From assembly GCF_052118625.1 (NCBI RefSeq), contig NZ_JBQKGW010000001.1:1-64000 (forward strand): a stretch of 64,000 nucleotides of DNA, in the 5' to 3' direction. This document shows, piece by piece, positions 1 through 7,983 of the stretch. A program made the position numbers and the translations under genes. The notes below the pieces were generated by a model that did no database searches, was not told the origin of the DNA, and saw only the letters and a list, made by a program, of their open reading frames with translations. Position 1 is the first letter of the stretch; the number at the start of each line of letters is the position of its first letter. This stretch comes from Porcincola sp945869225 (lineage in GTDB: Bacteria > Bacillota > Clostridia > Lachnospirales > Lachnospiraceae).

Positions 1-2
1 AC

Positions 3-107
3 GAAACGTTCAGCTTTCACTACGGAGAAGAGGTGTTAAGGCTTCTGGGGTGCACTCCAGTTGCCACTGAAGACATCTTACTGAAGCCCTCTCTTCTCAA
101 AAAATAA
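3..107 (+). CDS. C-terminal fragment of a gene cut by the window edge, unrecognised
   Basis: An open frame runs in from the left edge and stops at 105-107. It encodes about 34 residues ending in a lysine- and leucine-rich tail (KPSLLKK). The neighbouring frames close earlier (stops at 37-39 and 67-69), so this is the only long frame at the edge. It lies directly before a terminal-repeat array typical of an IS21-like element, so it may be the last residues of that element's transposition protein. I do not recognise the fragment itself, and the IS assignment rests on position only. Confidence 0.35.
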   Translation, partial: ETFSFHYGEEVLRLLGCTPVATEDILLKPSLLKK

Positions 108-251
108 TTAGCGACAGAGCCGCCAACACCACAAAACCATACCAACCAAAGCAGGGGTGGATTCTCCGATTACAAAAAAATCGAGAGGGAGTCGACCTCC
201 TTTTGGCGTGCCTGTCAAGGTCATCATACACGAAAAGAAAGGCCTTGAACA

Positions 252-396
252 GGCTGCATCTCGTGTACAAACGCAGCATCTCACTTACAAATCTGGCATC
301 TGGTGTACAAAACTGGCGTTTCGTTTACAAATATGCAGTTTTCAATTTACAAACAAGCATCTCGCCTTACAAACTGGCGTCTCGGATTACAACTCA
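252..396 (+). repeat. Seven degenerate 19-22 bp tandem units, IS terminal array
   Basis: Seven units follow one another, each of the form (C/G)TGGCATCTCGnnTTACAAA with a period of 19-22 bp. Their cores are variants of GCATCTC or GGCGTCTC followed by TTACAAA or GTACAAA. The outermost unit (371-396) is the best preserved and is identical to bases at 57,713-57,738 read on the opposite strand. Multiple related sites at an element end are typical transposase-binding arrays of IS21-like elements. Confidence 0.7.
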
Positions 397-519
397 GCCA
401 TTCTCATTGGATGGAACCATTGTCTCATAGAAACTTCTGACAAATGTATTCAAAACGATTGCGAAACGATATACGATATGCTATTTTCCTTATAGAAAGA
501 ATGTAAGGAGGTTGATTGT

Positions 520-834
520 ATGGCGGCAAGAACGGCAAATGTCATTGCAAGGGTAGAACCAGAAGTCAAAGAAAAGGCGGAAACTATCCTAAAAGGTATG
601 GGTATCCCATCTTCCGTAGCGATCAACATGTTCTATAGACAGATTATCACGGACAATGGCCTTCCATTTCAACCATCAAAGAATGTGCAGGCTCCCAAGG
701 CACTGAGCGAGATGACTCGCGAGGAATTTGATGTGAGAATGGCAGAAGGCCTTCGTCAAGCGGATAAAGGAGAAGTTTCGTCTGTAGAGGATGTTCGAAA
801 GAGTTTTCCAATAGACCAGAACATCACCAGATAG
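520..834 (+). CDS. dinJ: DinJ/RelB-family antitoxin, no cognate toxin beside it
   Basis: The 104-residue product starts with the ribbon-helix-helix segment typical of DinJ/RelB antitoxins: a strand (NVIARVEPEVK), a helix ending at GMGIPSS, then VAINMFYRQII. A GLPF motif follows and leads into an acidic toxin-wrapping tail. It would bind and neutralise a YafQ/RelE-type RNase and repress its own promoter. A strong AAGGAGG site lies 8 bases before the ATG. The expected toxin gene is missing: the next reading frame is a GGDEF-domain relic. It is therefore an orphan antitoxin, probably left after deletion of its partner. Confidence 0.85.
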   Translation: MAARTANVIARVEPEVKEKAETILKGMGIPSSVAINMFYRQIITDNGLPFQPSKNVQAPKALSEMTREEFDVRMAEGLRQADKGEVSSVEDVRKSFPIDQNITR

Positions 835-850
835 TGGTGCTCTGGTTTTT
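815..850 (+). terminator. Possible intrinsic terminator overlapping the antitoxin stop
   Basis: CCAGA and CACCA pair with TGGTG and TCTGG around a GATAG loop, with a small internal bulge, followed by a T run at 845-851. The stem overlaps the stop codon of the antitoxin gene. The bulge lowers confidence. Confidence 0.4.
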
Positions 851-852
851 TC

Positions 853-1215
853 ATGCCTTTTTTCAGAGAGGTGATGAGCCCCTTAAGCAGACAACAAAAA
901 GATACAAGAAAGCTGCTGCAATCGATCGGTCATAGGCTGCGCGGCATTTTTGGGAAGGATTGCACCGTCGGCAGACTGACTGGCAGCTATTTCACGATTC
1001 TGGTGCAGGATGCGGATCAGCAGCATATGGATCAGATTCGTTCCGGAATTGAAGAAGCCATCAGCCGGCTCCGCAAAGTTGGAAAATGGCAATGTGCTCT
1101 GACAGCCCAGGTTCAGGTAACAGGAATGAACCAGCATAATTCCAGCAGAGAAATCTATATAAGGAGTCTGCAGAAACTGTGGGCGGGTCTTGCCTGCGGA
1201 AACCCGGAGAAATGA
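853..1215 (+). pseudogene. Relic of a degenerate GGDEF domain
   Basis: The 120-residue frame resembles the last ~100 residues of the large EAL protein at 39,188-42,610. Its LLQSIGHRL aligns with LLAVIGTAL, CTVGRLTGSYF with CVAGRVQESHF, and RKVGKWQC with RKAGQWSGNC. In both, the GGDEF loop is replaced (GSYF or ESHF), so this came from an already inactive domain. There is no convincing ribosome-binding site, and the N-terminal two thirds of a GGDEF domain are absent. I interpret it as a decayed fragment of one of the window's large signalling genes. Confidence 0.6.
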
Positions 1216-1569
1216 TAATTGACACGATCTATAGCATGATTTTGACACGCGGCAGATATGGTGATTTGGAGGCATGAATTTGTAACCTGCAGGATTAAGA
1301 AGTTTGATGGCAAATCGGTTATAATAAATTCTGGAGAATGTACTGTGTCAGCAGAAGAAAGGTCATTTGCATAAGATGAGCAACAGAAGTGCCTGCCCGG
1401 TCCGGCTCCTCCTTTTAAAGCAGTGAAAACCATTGCCAGAACGAATGGCCTGAGGGTTGCGATGGATGATTGTATTGTTGGCATTCTTTACGGAGAGAAA
1501 GTTGACCAGAAAATCACAGCCGATGGGAGAGTTTGAGCGTATGATTATGCAGATGATAGGAGAATCGGA
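1216..1569. other. Intergenic region with a possible coding remnant
   Basis: No full gene is visible. A short plus-strand frame (about 1,375-1,527) encodes a protein-like stretch containing ARTNGLRVAMDDCIVGILYG, without a start or ribosome-binding site, so it may be a gene relic. I do not recognise it. The region must hold the promoter of the downstream polysaccharide operon, but I see no convincing -35/-10 pair. Confidence 0.3.
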
Positions 1570-2892
1570 ATGTTAATCAGGGAAAAACTTTTGAAGAGAA
1601 AGTCAAAGCTGTGTGTGGTGGGTCTTGGATATGTCGGAATGCCACTGGCGGTGGAATTTGCGAAAAAGGTGGATGTCATCGGATTTGATATTAACAGCAG
1701 CCGTATTGATCAGTACAGCAGGGGAATTGACCATACCCATGAGGTTGGATCAGAAGAATTGTCTCACAGTACGGTTTGTTTTACAGACGATGAATCGTTG
1801 ATCCATGAGGCGGATTTTGTCATCATTGCAGTTCCAACACCTGTTCACAGGGATAATACGCCGGATCTTGGGCCCGTCAGAAGCGCCTCGAAGACTGTGG
1901 GGCGACACTTGAAGAAGGGCGCTGTTGTGGTTTACGAATCGACGGTCTATCCAGGGGTGACGGAGGAAATCTGTATCCCGATTCTCGAAAGAGAGAGCGG
2001 TATGAAGTGCGGATTGGATTTCAAGGTCGGCTATTCACCGGAACGGATCAATCCGGGTGACCGGAAGCATCGGTTGTTCAACGTCACGAAGGTTGTCTCC
2101 GGAACGGACAAAACGGCGACGGAAGAGGTCAAGTCTGTATATGATCTGATTATCGAGGCGGGAACCTATCCGGTTTCTTCCATCAAGACAGCAGAAGCCA
2201 TCAAGGTGACCGAAAACAGTCAGCGGGATATCAACATTGCCTTTATCAACGAGATGGCAATGTTGTTCGACCGCATGGGCGTTGATACCAATGAAGTTGT
2301 GGATGGGATGAACACAAAGTGGAATGCGCTGGGCTTCAGGCCGGGACTGGTCGGCGGACACTGCATCGGGGTGGATCCCTATTATATTGCATATGAAGCC
2401 GAGATGCTGGGCTATCATTCGCAGATTGTAACAGCCGGGAGGCGCATCAACAATGGAGTCGGCGACTTTATCGGAAACTGTGTACTGAAAAAAATTTCAC
2501 TGTCCGGGAAGGTCGTCCGGGATGCCAGAGTTGCCATTTTAGGCATTACATTCAAGGAGGACTGTCCGGATATCCGGAACACAAAAGTACTGGATATTGC
2601 CAGAAGGCTCAGAGAATTCGGAATTCATCCGCAGTTTTCGGATCCGGTCGCGGACCCGGAAGAAGCAAAGGAGGTCTATGGCATTGAACTCCAGCCGTTT
2701 GCGGCTTTATTAAATCTGGACTGTGTGATTTTCGCGGTTTCGCATCAGCAGTACCGCTCGATGACCATGCAGGATGTGGACAGATTGTTTGATCAGAAGC
2801 TGCCGAAAAATGAACGGATCCTTGCGGATGTAAAGGGAATTTTCCAGATCAGGGAGGTGTCCGCAATGGGATATACTTACTGGAGACTCTAA
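1570..2892 (+). CDS. Nucleotide-sugar 6-dehydrogenase, TviB/WbpO-like
   Basis: The 440-residue enzyme belongs to the UDP-glucose/UDP-N-acetylhexosamine dehydrogenase family, which oxidises C6 of a UDP-sugar to the uronic acid with two NAD+. Visible signatures are the Rossmann motif VVGLGYVGMPLA (about residues 16-27), SPERINPGD (about 156-164), KVTENSQRDINIAF (about 212-225) and the catalytic-cysteine loop GGHCIGVDPYY (about 261-271). The GFRPGLVGGHCIGVDPYY form is closer to TviB/WbpO (UDP-GlcNAc/GalNAc type) than to HasB-type UDP-glucose dehydrogenases, but substrate cannot be fixed from sequence. AGGAGA lies 7 bases before the ATG. It is the first gene of the EPS operon and probably supplies an activated uronic acid to the downstream PilZ glycosyltransferase. 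Confidence 0.9.
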   Translation: MLIREKLLKRKSKLCVVGLGYVGMPLAVEFAKKVDVIGFDINSSRIDQYSRGIDHTHEVGSEELSHSTVCFTDDESLIHEADFVIIAVPTPVHRDNTPDLGPVRSASKTVGRHLKKGAVVVYESTVYPGVTEEICIPILERESGMKCGLDFKVGYSPERINPGDRKHRLFNVTKVVSGTDKTATEEVKSVYDLIIEAGTYPVSSIKTAEAIKVTENSQRDINIAFINEMAMLFDRMGVDTNEVVDGMNTKWNALGFRPGLVGGHCIGVDPYYIAYEAEMLGYHSQIVTAGRRINNGVGDFIGNCVLKKISLSGKVVRDARVAILGITFKEDCPDIRNTKVLDIARRLREFGIHPQFSDPVADPEEAKEVYGIELQPFAALLNLDCVIFAVSHQQYRSMTMQDVDRLFDQKLPKNERILADVKGIFQIREVSAMGYTYWRL

Positions 2893-2929
2893 TCAAAGCG
2901 TGATGACCGATACGGAAGGGAATACAGAC

Positions 2930-5900
2930 ATGAAAAAAAGATCCGGCACCGGGATGGCTGTTCTGGGTATTGTCCTTGCTGTTGCCCTGGGACTGATTCT
3001 GATATCTGCTGTTCGCCTGATCCGGGTGTACCGACTCAGCAAAAAGGTTAATGTGAGGGTGGACGGTACCATCAGCGAAGTCAGCAGTGAAGAGGATGCC
3101 AATTCTGATGTCCGTTTCAGCCAAAGCACTCCGGCGGATGTGATCGTCAGCACGACGGACAACCAGTGCCGGGAGGTTGCGATTGTCTTTGTTGGGGTTA
3201 ATGAGAGTGAGACGGTCAATGAGGAAGTCCTGAAGCTCATCAAAAAGGACAGAATTCCGGCTTCGTTTGCAATCCCGGCTGTTCATGCCCGCGAGAATGA
3301 CGGGTTAGTCTCCCGTCTTCGGAAGGCCAATATCGAGATCCTCAGTAATGGGCTAGACGGGAAGGCCGGTTTGGAAAAGACATCATCGAAGAAGCTGCTC
3401 GATGCGTTTTCCTTGTCTAAGGAGATTCTGGATGCGGAGAGTGCTGGGAACGTAAGAAGACTCTGCTGTCCCGGAACGGTGTATAGTACTGCAGTCCTGA
3501 AGGCGGCAGGGACAGCAGGCTATCAGGAGATGGTTGCGGTAGAGGATCAGAACCAGATTGATTCTCGATCCTTTCTTACAGAAGCGGATGCGCAGTCATA
3601 TGTGTCCAATATTACGGGAAAACAGATCCTGGCGATCAGACTGGATGGTTCGGTTGATAACGTCCATCAGGAACCGGCTGTCACGGCAGCCCTACCTGCC
3701 ATTGACAAACAGGCTGATCTTTCGGATACGACGGAGGGCACGGAGCAGGATCAGCTCCCGGATATCGGGGATATCACCGGCTGGTTATTGTCTGCGCTTA
3801 TAAAGGACAGTGGTATCGATCTTGTATCCCTTGGCAGTATGAAGACAGAGCGGCCGGGAGAATATGCATCAGCTGCGCTGAAAGAGGAGGACAATCAGGC
3901 GATTGTCTACCGGTATTCGCTGACAGACCAGCCGCTTGTCGCACTGTGTATCCCTGATCCTGAGAGTCTTGATGCGTATGAGAAGGTTCACAGGCTGCTG
4001 AAAAAATACCGGGCAGCAGCAACGTTCTTTGTGGATGCTTCCGTTCCGGACGCGCTGATCAGGCAGATCATAGCCGATGGATATGATGTCCAGATTAATG
4101 GGCATGCAGATGTTACTGGTACCGGTGAGACCGCCTCTCTGAAGTCCATGATGACAACGGACGAAGATTTGACCGGTGCAGATGCCCTTCTGCAGTACCT
4201 GCTGGCGGAAAAAGAAAAGCTTGCAGCGCTCGGACAGGAAGCCAGCGTCTGCCTGGCAGGCAAGGAGAATCTGAAAGCGGTCAGGAGAGCCTGTTTTTCC
4301 GCAGGCCTGTGTCCGGTGCTTCCGCAGACCCCGCCGGAGTTTTCCGCAGGATCCTACTACCTCTGCGGGACGGATGATCTTTCCGCGATTGAAAAGCTTC
4401 TGAATCGTTCGCAGAAGGCGGATATCAAGGTCTGCAGCATCGTCAAGGCCATTGCGGCAAACGGGACAATTCCGGCTATGGCTGACGGGGAGGCAGAAGC
4501 ACTCAGGAAAGAAAACGGTGGCCGGAAGTCTGCGTATCTCAGATATGTTTCCACAACAGAAAAAGCACTTGCCTTCACGTTTGGCAACCTGAGCTCGGAA
4601 GCGGCGACTCTTGATACAGCAGAGCGGCTGAAAAAAAGGAATTTCAAGGGGACCTATTTTGCCGACTTTGACGAGCTTCGGACCTATGGTTCAACCATCG
4701 AAAAACTAATCGCGACGGGCGAGGAGATTGGTGTTACCTATGTGCCGGACAGCAACTATCCTGCCGACTTTGATGGCTGTGTGAATTATCTCCATGACGT
4801 GCAGGCTTACATGAAGTGGCGGTTCGATTATTCTCCGAAAGTGGTGTACCTCTCCAAAAATAATGCCGGCAAACCGGTACGGGAGGCTATTCAGGCCTTC
4901 GGATTGACGGCCGTTGGATCTTCCATAGAGGTCTGTCAGGAAGGAACACAGGATCTGACACCGGAGTACCTTCAGAAGGCTGTCGTCGGTTTGAAATCGG
5001 CCCGGTTTATGCGCGGAGGAATTGTCTATTTTAATATCGGGTATTATAACCAGGACAGAAGGAAAAGAGTCGGGGACAGCACCGTTGCCGGGGATATGGT
5101 GGATGCAATGCTCACGGAGCATCTGGACAGCATTGCCTTCCGCTCCCACCGATCCGGAAAGATTGAAAAGGAGAGCGCATACGGACTCAAAACGATCAGT
5201 GCACTGATGCATTCCCGCCTGGTTTACCGGCTGGCTGACCAGACGCAGAAGGAGATCACAATGACCCGGGATGTCCTGACCAATCTGTCAAATCACAGAG
5301 AACAGTTCGACTATATGCAGGCCAGATATGTAGGCAGCAATTTTGTGACGACCAAAGAGAAACTGCCGGGCTTCTCGAAGAACGAAATCCGGAAACTGGA
5401 TAAAGACGGAAGGCTGACGAACGACAAAGTGCTTTTCCTTTCGTTTGATGACTGGGGAACCGATGAGTCGGTTAACAAAATTTTGTATGTGCTGGACAAA
5501 TACCATGTCAAGGCGACGTTCTTCGTACTGACGCAGCATGTTGACGCGAATCCGAACCTGCTGCGGGCGATTGCGATGGACGGGCACGAGGTGGCCAGCC
5601 ACTCGGATACTCACAAGCCGCTTGCGGACGCCAACACAGACCATACGGAATATTTTTCGCTGACGAAGGCCGAGTCTGCCGCCATGAGAAAGGATCTGGT
5701 GAAGTCCTACCAGAAGCTTTTCAAGTATATCGGAGATGTCCGCGTAGATGAAAGAAAAGCGTTGTCGCTGGACTTCCGGCCGCCAACGCTGGAAATCAGC
5801 CGCGCTGGAATGTATGAGGTTTATGATGTGGGTTTCAGCCATATCATATCGGGAGATGTCTCGACGAACGATTATGAGAAGGAAAATTTTGATCAGTATC

Positions 5901-6109
5901 TGGACGAGATGAAAAACGGGTCTCCTTCCGATGAGGATGGATTCAAAGTGAAAAACGGAAGCGTCATCGTCATGCATATGGTAGAAAATGCGAAATATAC
6001 CGCACAGGTTCTGGATGAAATGATTCCGATCTGGAAGGCAGAGGGGTACTCATTTGCCAGAGTAGACCAGTATACAGACCAGTATACGCAGCGGAGAGAG
6101 ACAAAATGA
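2930..6109 (+). CDS. Membrane-anchored multi-module polysaccharide deacetylase (NodB fold)
   Basis: I chose the ATG at 2,930 (1,059 aa) because GGAAGGGA lies just upstream and it gives KKR followed by a clean membrane segment (residues about 9-30). Earlier in-frame GTG/ATG codons at 2,900-2,903 lack a good site. The extracellular part reads as four tandem NodB-like modules beginning near residues 82, 336, 545 and 834. Only the last keeps the catalytic motifs: SFDDW (metal Asp pair), HSDTH (about 890-894), RPP (about 950) and VIVMHM (about 1,012). The first three have lost the metal-binding residues and may bind glycan. The last module would deacetylate an N- or O-acetylated polymer at the cell surface. 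The gene follows the dehydrogenase by 37 bases and overlaps the next gene by 4. Confidence 0.85.
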   Translation: MKKRSGTGMAVLGIVLAVALGLILISAVRLIRVYRLSKKVNVRVDGTISEVSSEEDANSDVRFSQSTPADVIVSTTDNQCREVAIVFVGVNESETVNEEVLKLIKKDRIPASFAIPAVHARENDGLVSRLRKANIEILSNGLDGKAGLEKTSSKKLLDAFSLSKEILDAESAGNVRRLCCPGTVYSTAVLKAAGTAGYQEMVAVEDQNQIDSRSFLTEADAQSYVSNITGKQILAIRLDGSVDNVHQEPAVTAALPAIDKQADLSDTTEGTEQDQLPDIGDITGWLLSALIKDSGIDLVSLGSMKTERPGEYASAALKEEDNQAIVYRYSLTDQPLVALCIPDPESLDAYEKVHRLLKKYRAAATFFVDASVPDALIRQIIADGYDVQINGHADVTGTGETASLKSMMTTDEDLTGADALLQYLLAEKEKLAALGQEASVCLAGKENLKAVRRACFSAGLCPVLPQTPPEFSAGSYYLCGTDDLSAIEKLLNRSQKADIKVCSIVKAIAANGTIPAMADGEAEALRKENGGRKSAYLRYVSTTEKALAFTFGNLSSEAATLDTAERLKKRNFKGTYFADFDELRTYGSTIEKLIATGEEIGVTYVPDSNYPADFDGCVNYLHDVQAYMKWRFDYSPKVVYLSKNNAGKPVREAIQAFGLTAVGSSIEVCQEGTQDLTPEYLQKAVVGLKSARFMRGGIVYFNIGYYNQDRRKRVGDSTVAGDMVDAMLTEHLDSIAFRSHRSGKIEKESAYGLKTISALMHSRLVYRLADQTQKEITMTRDVLTNLSNHREQFDYMQARYVGSNFVTTKEKLPGFSKNEIRKLDKDGRLTNDKVLFLSFDDWGTDESVNKILYVLDKYHVKATFFVLTQHVDANPNLLRAIAMDGHEVASHSDTHKPLADANTDHTEYFSLTKAESAAMRKDLVKSYQKLFKYIGDVRVDERKALSLDFRPPTLEISRAGMYEVYDVGFSHIISGDVSTNDYEKENFDQYLDEMKNGSPSDEDGFKVKNGSVIVMHMVENAKYTAQVLDEMIPIWKAEGYSFARVDQYTDQYTQRRETK

Positions 6110-7944
6110 AACGGAAGAATGAGGCGGATCAGGATATTCTTCTGAATCGGGAAAAAGACAGAAGGCTGCTTTCCTATATTCCGGATCCGACAGGCGAACG
6201 GTCTTCATTTGACCGAAGAGGGAAAAAGGACGATGAGGAGGGAGACCTGTCCTCCATGGCGCGGGAGCGCAAGCTGGGAATGCGTTATCGCGGCAGTTTT
6301 CCGGTCAGAATCGAAAAATACGGGGAAAGGAACCGTCACTTTCTGGGAGGGACAAGCGTCAATATCTCGGATACTGGCATTCTTGCCCGGTTTGAGGATG
6401 CACAGATATTTGAACAGGTCCGGCAGATGGACAGCGTCAGACTCACCTTCAGGATCCCGGAAGGGGTGATGCCGGAAGGACATGAGAATCGATACCGGAT
6501 GACTGGGAAGGTCGTGCGCTCCAGAGAAGACGAAAGAGAGGTTGCGTTTGAATTCACAGAAGACCTGATGGCGTACATGCGCCGCCGTAAAGACCGGTAT
6601 CTGCTGCTCATGTCGGCAGTCTGTCTGGCGTTTATCAGCCTTTGCATCGTCCTGATGAGAGCGGAGTCTGTCATCTATTTCAAATACAATGCTGTTCTCT
6701 ATTCATACTCGATCATCGCGGCGATGTTCCTTCTGACGCGGTATCTGTTTGGGGCGTTTTACCGGCCTGTGCCGATCAACCCGGATTTTACGCCTTCGGT
6801 GACGGTGATCATCCCATGCTTCAATGAGGAAGAATGGATCCAGACGACCATTCTGTCGTGCTTTGACCAGAGCTATCCGGCTGAAAAGCTGAAGGTCATT
6901 GTGGTGGACGACTGTTCAACCGATCATTCTGTCGATAAGATCAGGGAGATCATCGATGAACTGACAGAAAAAGAAGATGCCCGTTATCATGTCAGAGGCC
7001 GTTTGAAATACTTCGTGCAGGAGAAAAATGCCGGAAAGCGGGCAGCTCTTGTCAGGGGTGTGGAGAATACGGATACGGATCTGGTGATGTTTGTCGACTC
7101 AGACTCTTTCCTTGATCCGTATGCGGTCCGGAATCTGGTGCAGCCGTTCAGGGATCCGAAGATGGGAGGCTGCGCCGGAAGGTGTGATGTTGCCAATACC
7201 TACACGAATTCACTTACAAAGATGCAGTCGGTCCGCTATTACATCGCATTCCGTATCATGAAAGCGGCGGAGGGAATCTTCGATGCAGTTACTTGCCTCA
7301 GCGGGCCTTTGTCCTGTTATCGACGGGAGATTGTGATGAAGTACAAGGATGCCTGGATCAATCAGAAGTTCCTGGGGCATAAGGCGACCTTCGGGGATGA
7401 CAGGGCGATGACAAATTTTGTCCTGAGCCACCATCGCTGTTCCTATCAGGATACAGCGGTCTGCTCAACGATTGTGCCAAAACACCACAAGGTTTTCCTC
7501 AGGCAGCAGATGCGATGGAAACGGTCCTGGCTGAGGGAATCTCTGATGGCCGGGAAGTTTATGTGGAGGAAAGAGCCATTTGCGGCGGTCAACTTTTACA
7601 TCGGCATCATCGTTCCCATCCTGGCTCCAGTCGTCGTGGTTTATAATCTGCTCTATGTCCCGTTCACACAGCACATTTTCCCGAAGACATTCCTGGTCGG
7701 ACTGCTTCTCATGTCGCTGATGATGTCTGTCACACAGCTTCTGCTTCGAAAGAGCAGAACCTGGCTGTTCGGATTCTGGTTCTGTGTTTATTATGAGCTG
7801 ATCCTTCTGTGGCAGATGCCGATCGCCTGGTTTACGTTCTGGAAGTCCACGTGGGGAACGCGTATGACGCCAAGTGATGTGAAGGCAGAGAACAGCAGAA
7901 AGGAAAAGCGAAAAAAACGAGGCACCAAGGGTGCTGGCGTGTGA
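6106..7944 (+). CDS. PilZ-domain processive glycosyltransferase (GT2), EPS synthase
   Basis: The 612-residue integral membrane polysaccharide synthase has a PilZ domain at its N terminus (about residues 52-155). An arginine-rich segment (RKLGMRYRGSFPVRI) is followed by NISDTG (86-91), the conserved c-di-GMP-binding N/DxSxxG. The first arginine spacing is not a perfect RxxxR. Two membrane helices follow (about 165-215), then a GT-A domain with PCFNEEE, VVDDCSTD (about 265), DSDSF (about 331), FGDDRA (about 431) and the processivity motif RQQMRWKRSW (about 466), then C-terminal membrane helices. This order resembles cellulose, hyaluronan and PNAG synthases, though BcsA carries PilZ at the C terminus. 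It starts inside the end of the deacetylase gene (ATGA overlap). Inferred role: polymerises and exports an EPS when c-di-GMP is high. Confidence 0.88.
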   Translation: MKRKNEADQDILLNREKDRRLLSYIPDPTGERSSFDRRGKKDDEEGDLSSMARERKLGMRYRGSFPVRIEKYGERNRHFLGGTSVNISDTGILARFEDAQIFEQVRQMDSVRLTFRIPEGVMPEGHENRYRMTGKVVRSREDEREVAFEFTEDLMAYMRRRKDRYLLLMSAVCLAFISLCIVLMRAESVIYFKYNAVLYSYSIIAAMFLLTRYLFGAFYRPVPINPDFTPSVTVIIPCFNEEEWIQTTILSCFDQSYPAEKLKVIVVDDCSTDHSVDKIREIIDELTEKEDARYHVRGRLKYFVQEKNAGKRAALVRGVENTDTDLVMFVDSDSFLDPYAVRNLVQPFRDPKMGGCAGRCDVANTYTNSLTKMQSVRYYIAFRIMKAAEGIFDAVTCLSGPLSCYRREIVMKYKDAWINQKFLGHKATFGDDRAMTNFVLSHHRCSYQDTAVCSTIVPKHHKVFLRQQMRWKRSWLRESLMAGKFMWRKEPFAAVNFYIGIIVPILAPVVVVYNLLYVPFTQHIFPKTFLVGLLLMSLMMSVTQLLLRKSRTWLFGFWFCVYYELILLWQMPIAWFTFWKSTWGTRMTPSDVKAENSRKEKRKKRGTKGAGV

Positions 7945-7983
7945 CAGACGAGCGGGAAAGGCAGAGAAGGGATCAAAAGGCAT

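Larger units (their letters stand above)
1..396 (+). mobile_element. Right end of an IS21-like insertion sequence (partial)
   Basis: The segment ends in a multi-copy terminal repeat array (252-396) whose last bases are ...TTACAACTCA. Read from outside, the element therefore begins TGAG, which fits the 5'-TG...CA-3' ends with several internal repeats known for the IS21 family. The body lies to the left and is mostly outside the window. A second, inverted copy of the same terminus occurs at 57,713. The family call is an inference from end structure, because no complete transposase is visible. Confidence 0.45.

Noticed and set aside
252..396. A repeat array with ~20 bp period that could suggest a CRISPR
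   Set aside because: The units are degenerate and contiguous, with no constant repeat separated by unique spacers, and no cas genes are present. The array fits an IS terminus.
2900..2929. Earlier GTG/ATG starts for the multi-module deacetylase
   Set aside because: No ribosome-binding site is found there. The ATG at 2,930 has one and is followed directly by a basic stretch and a membrane helix.
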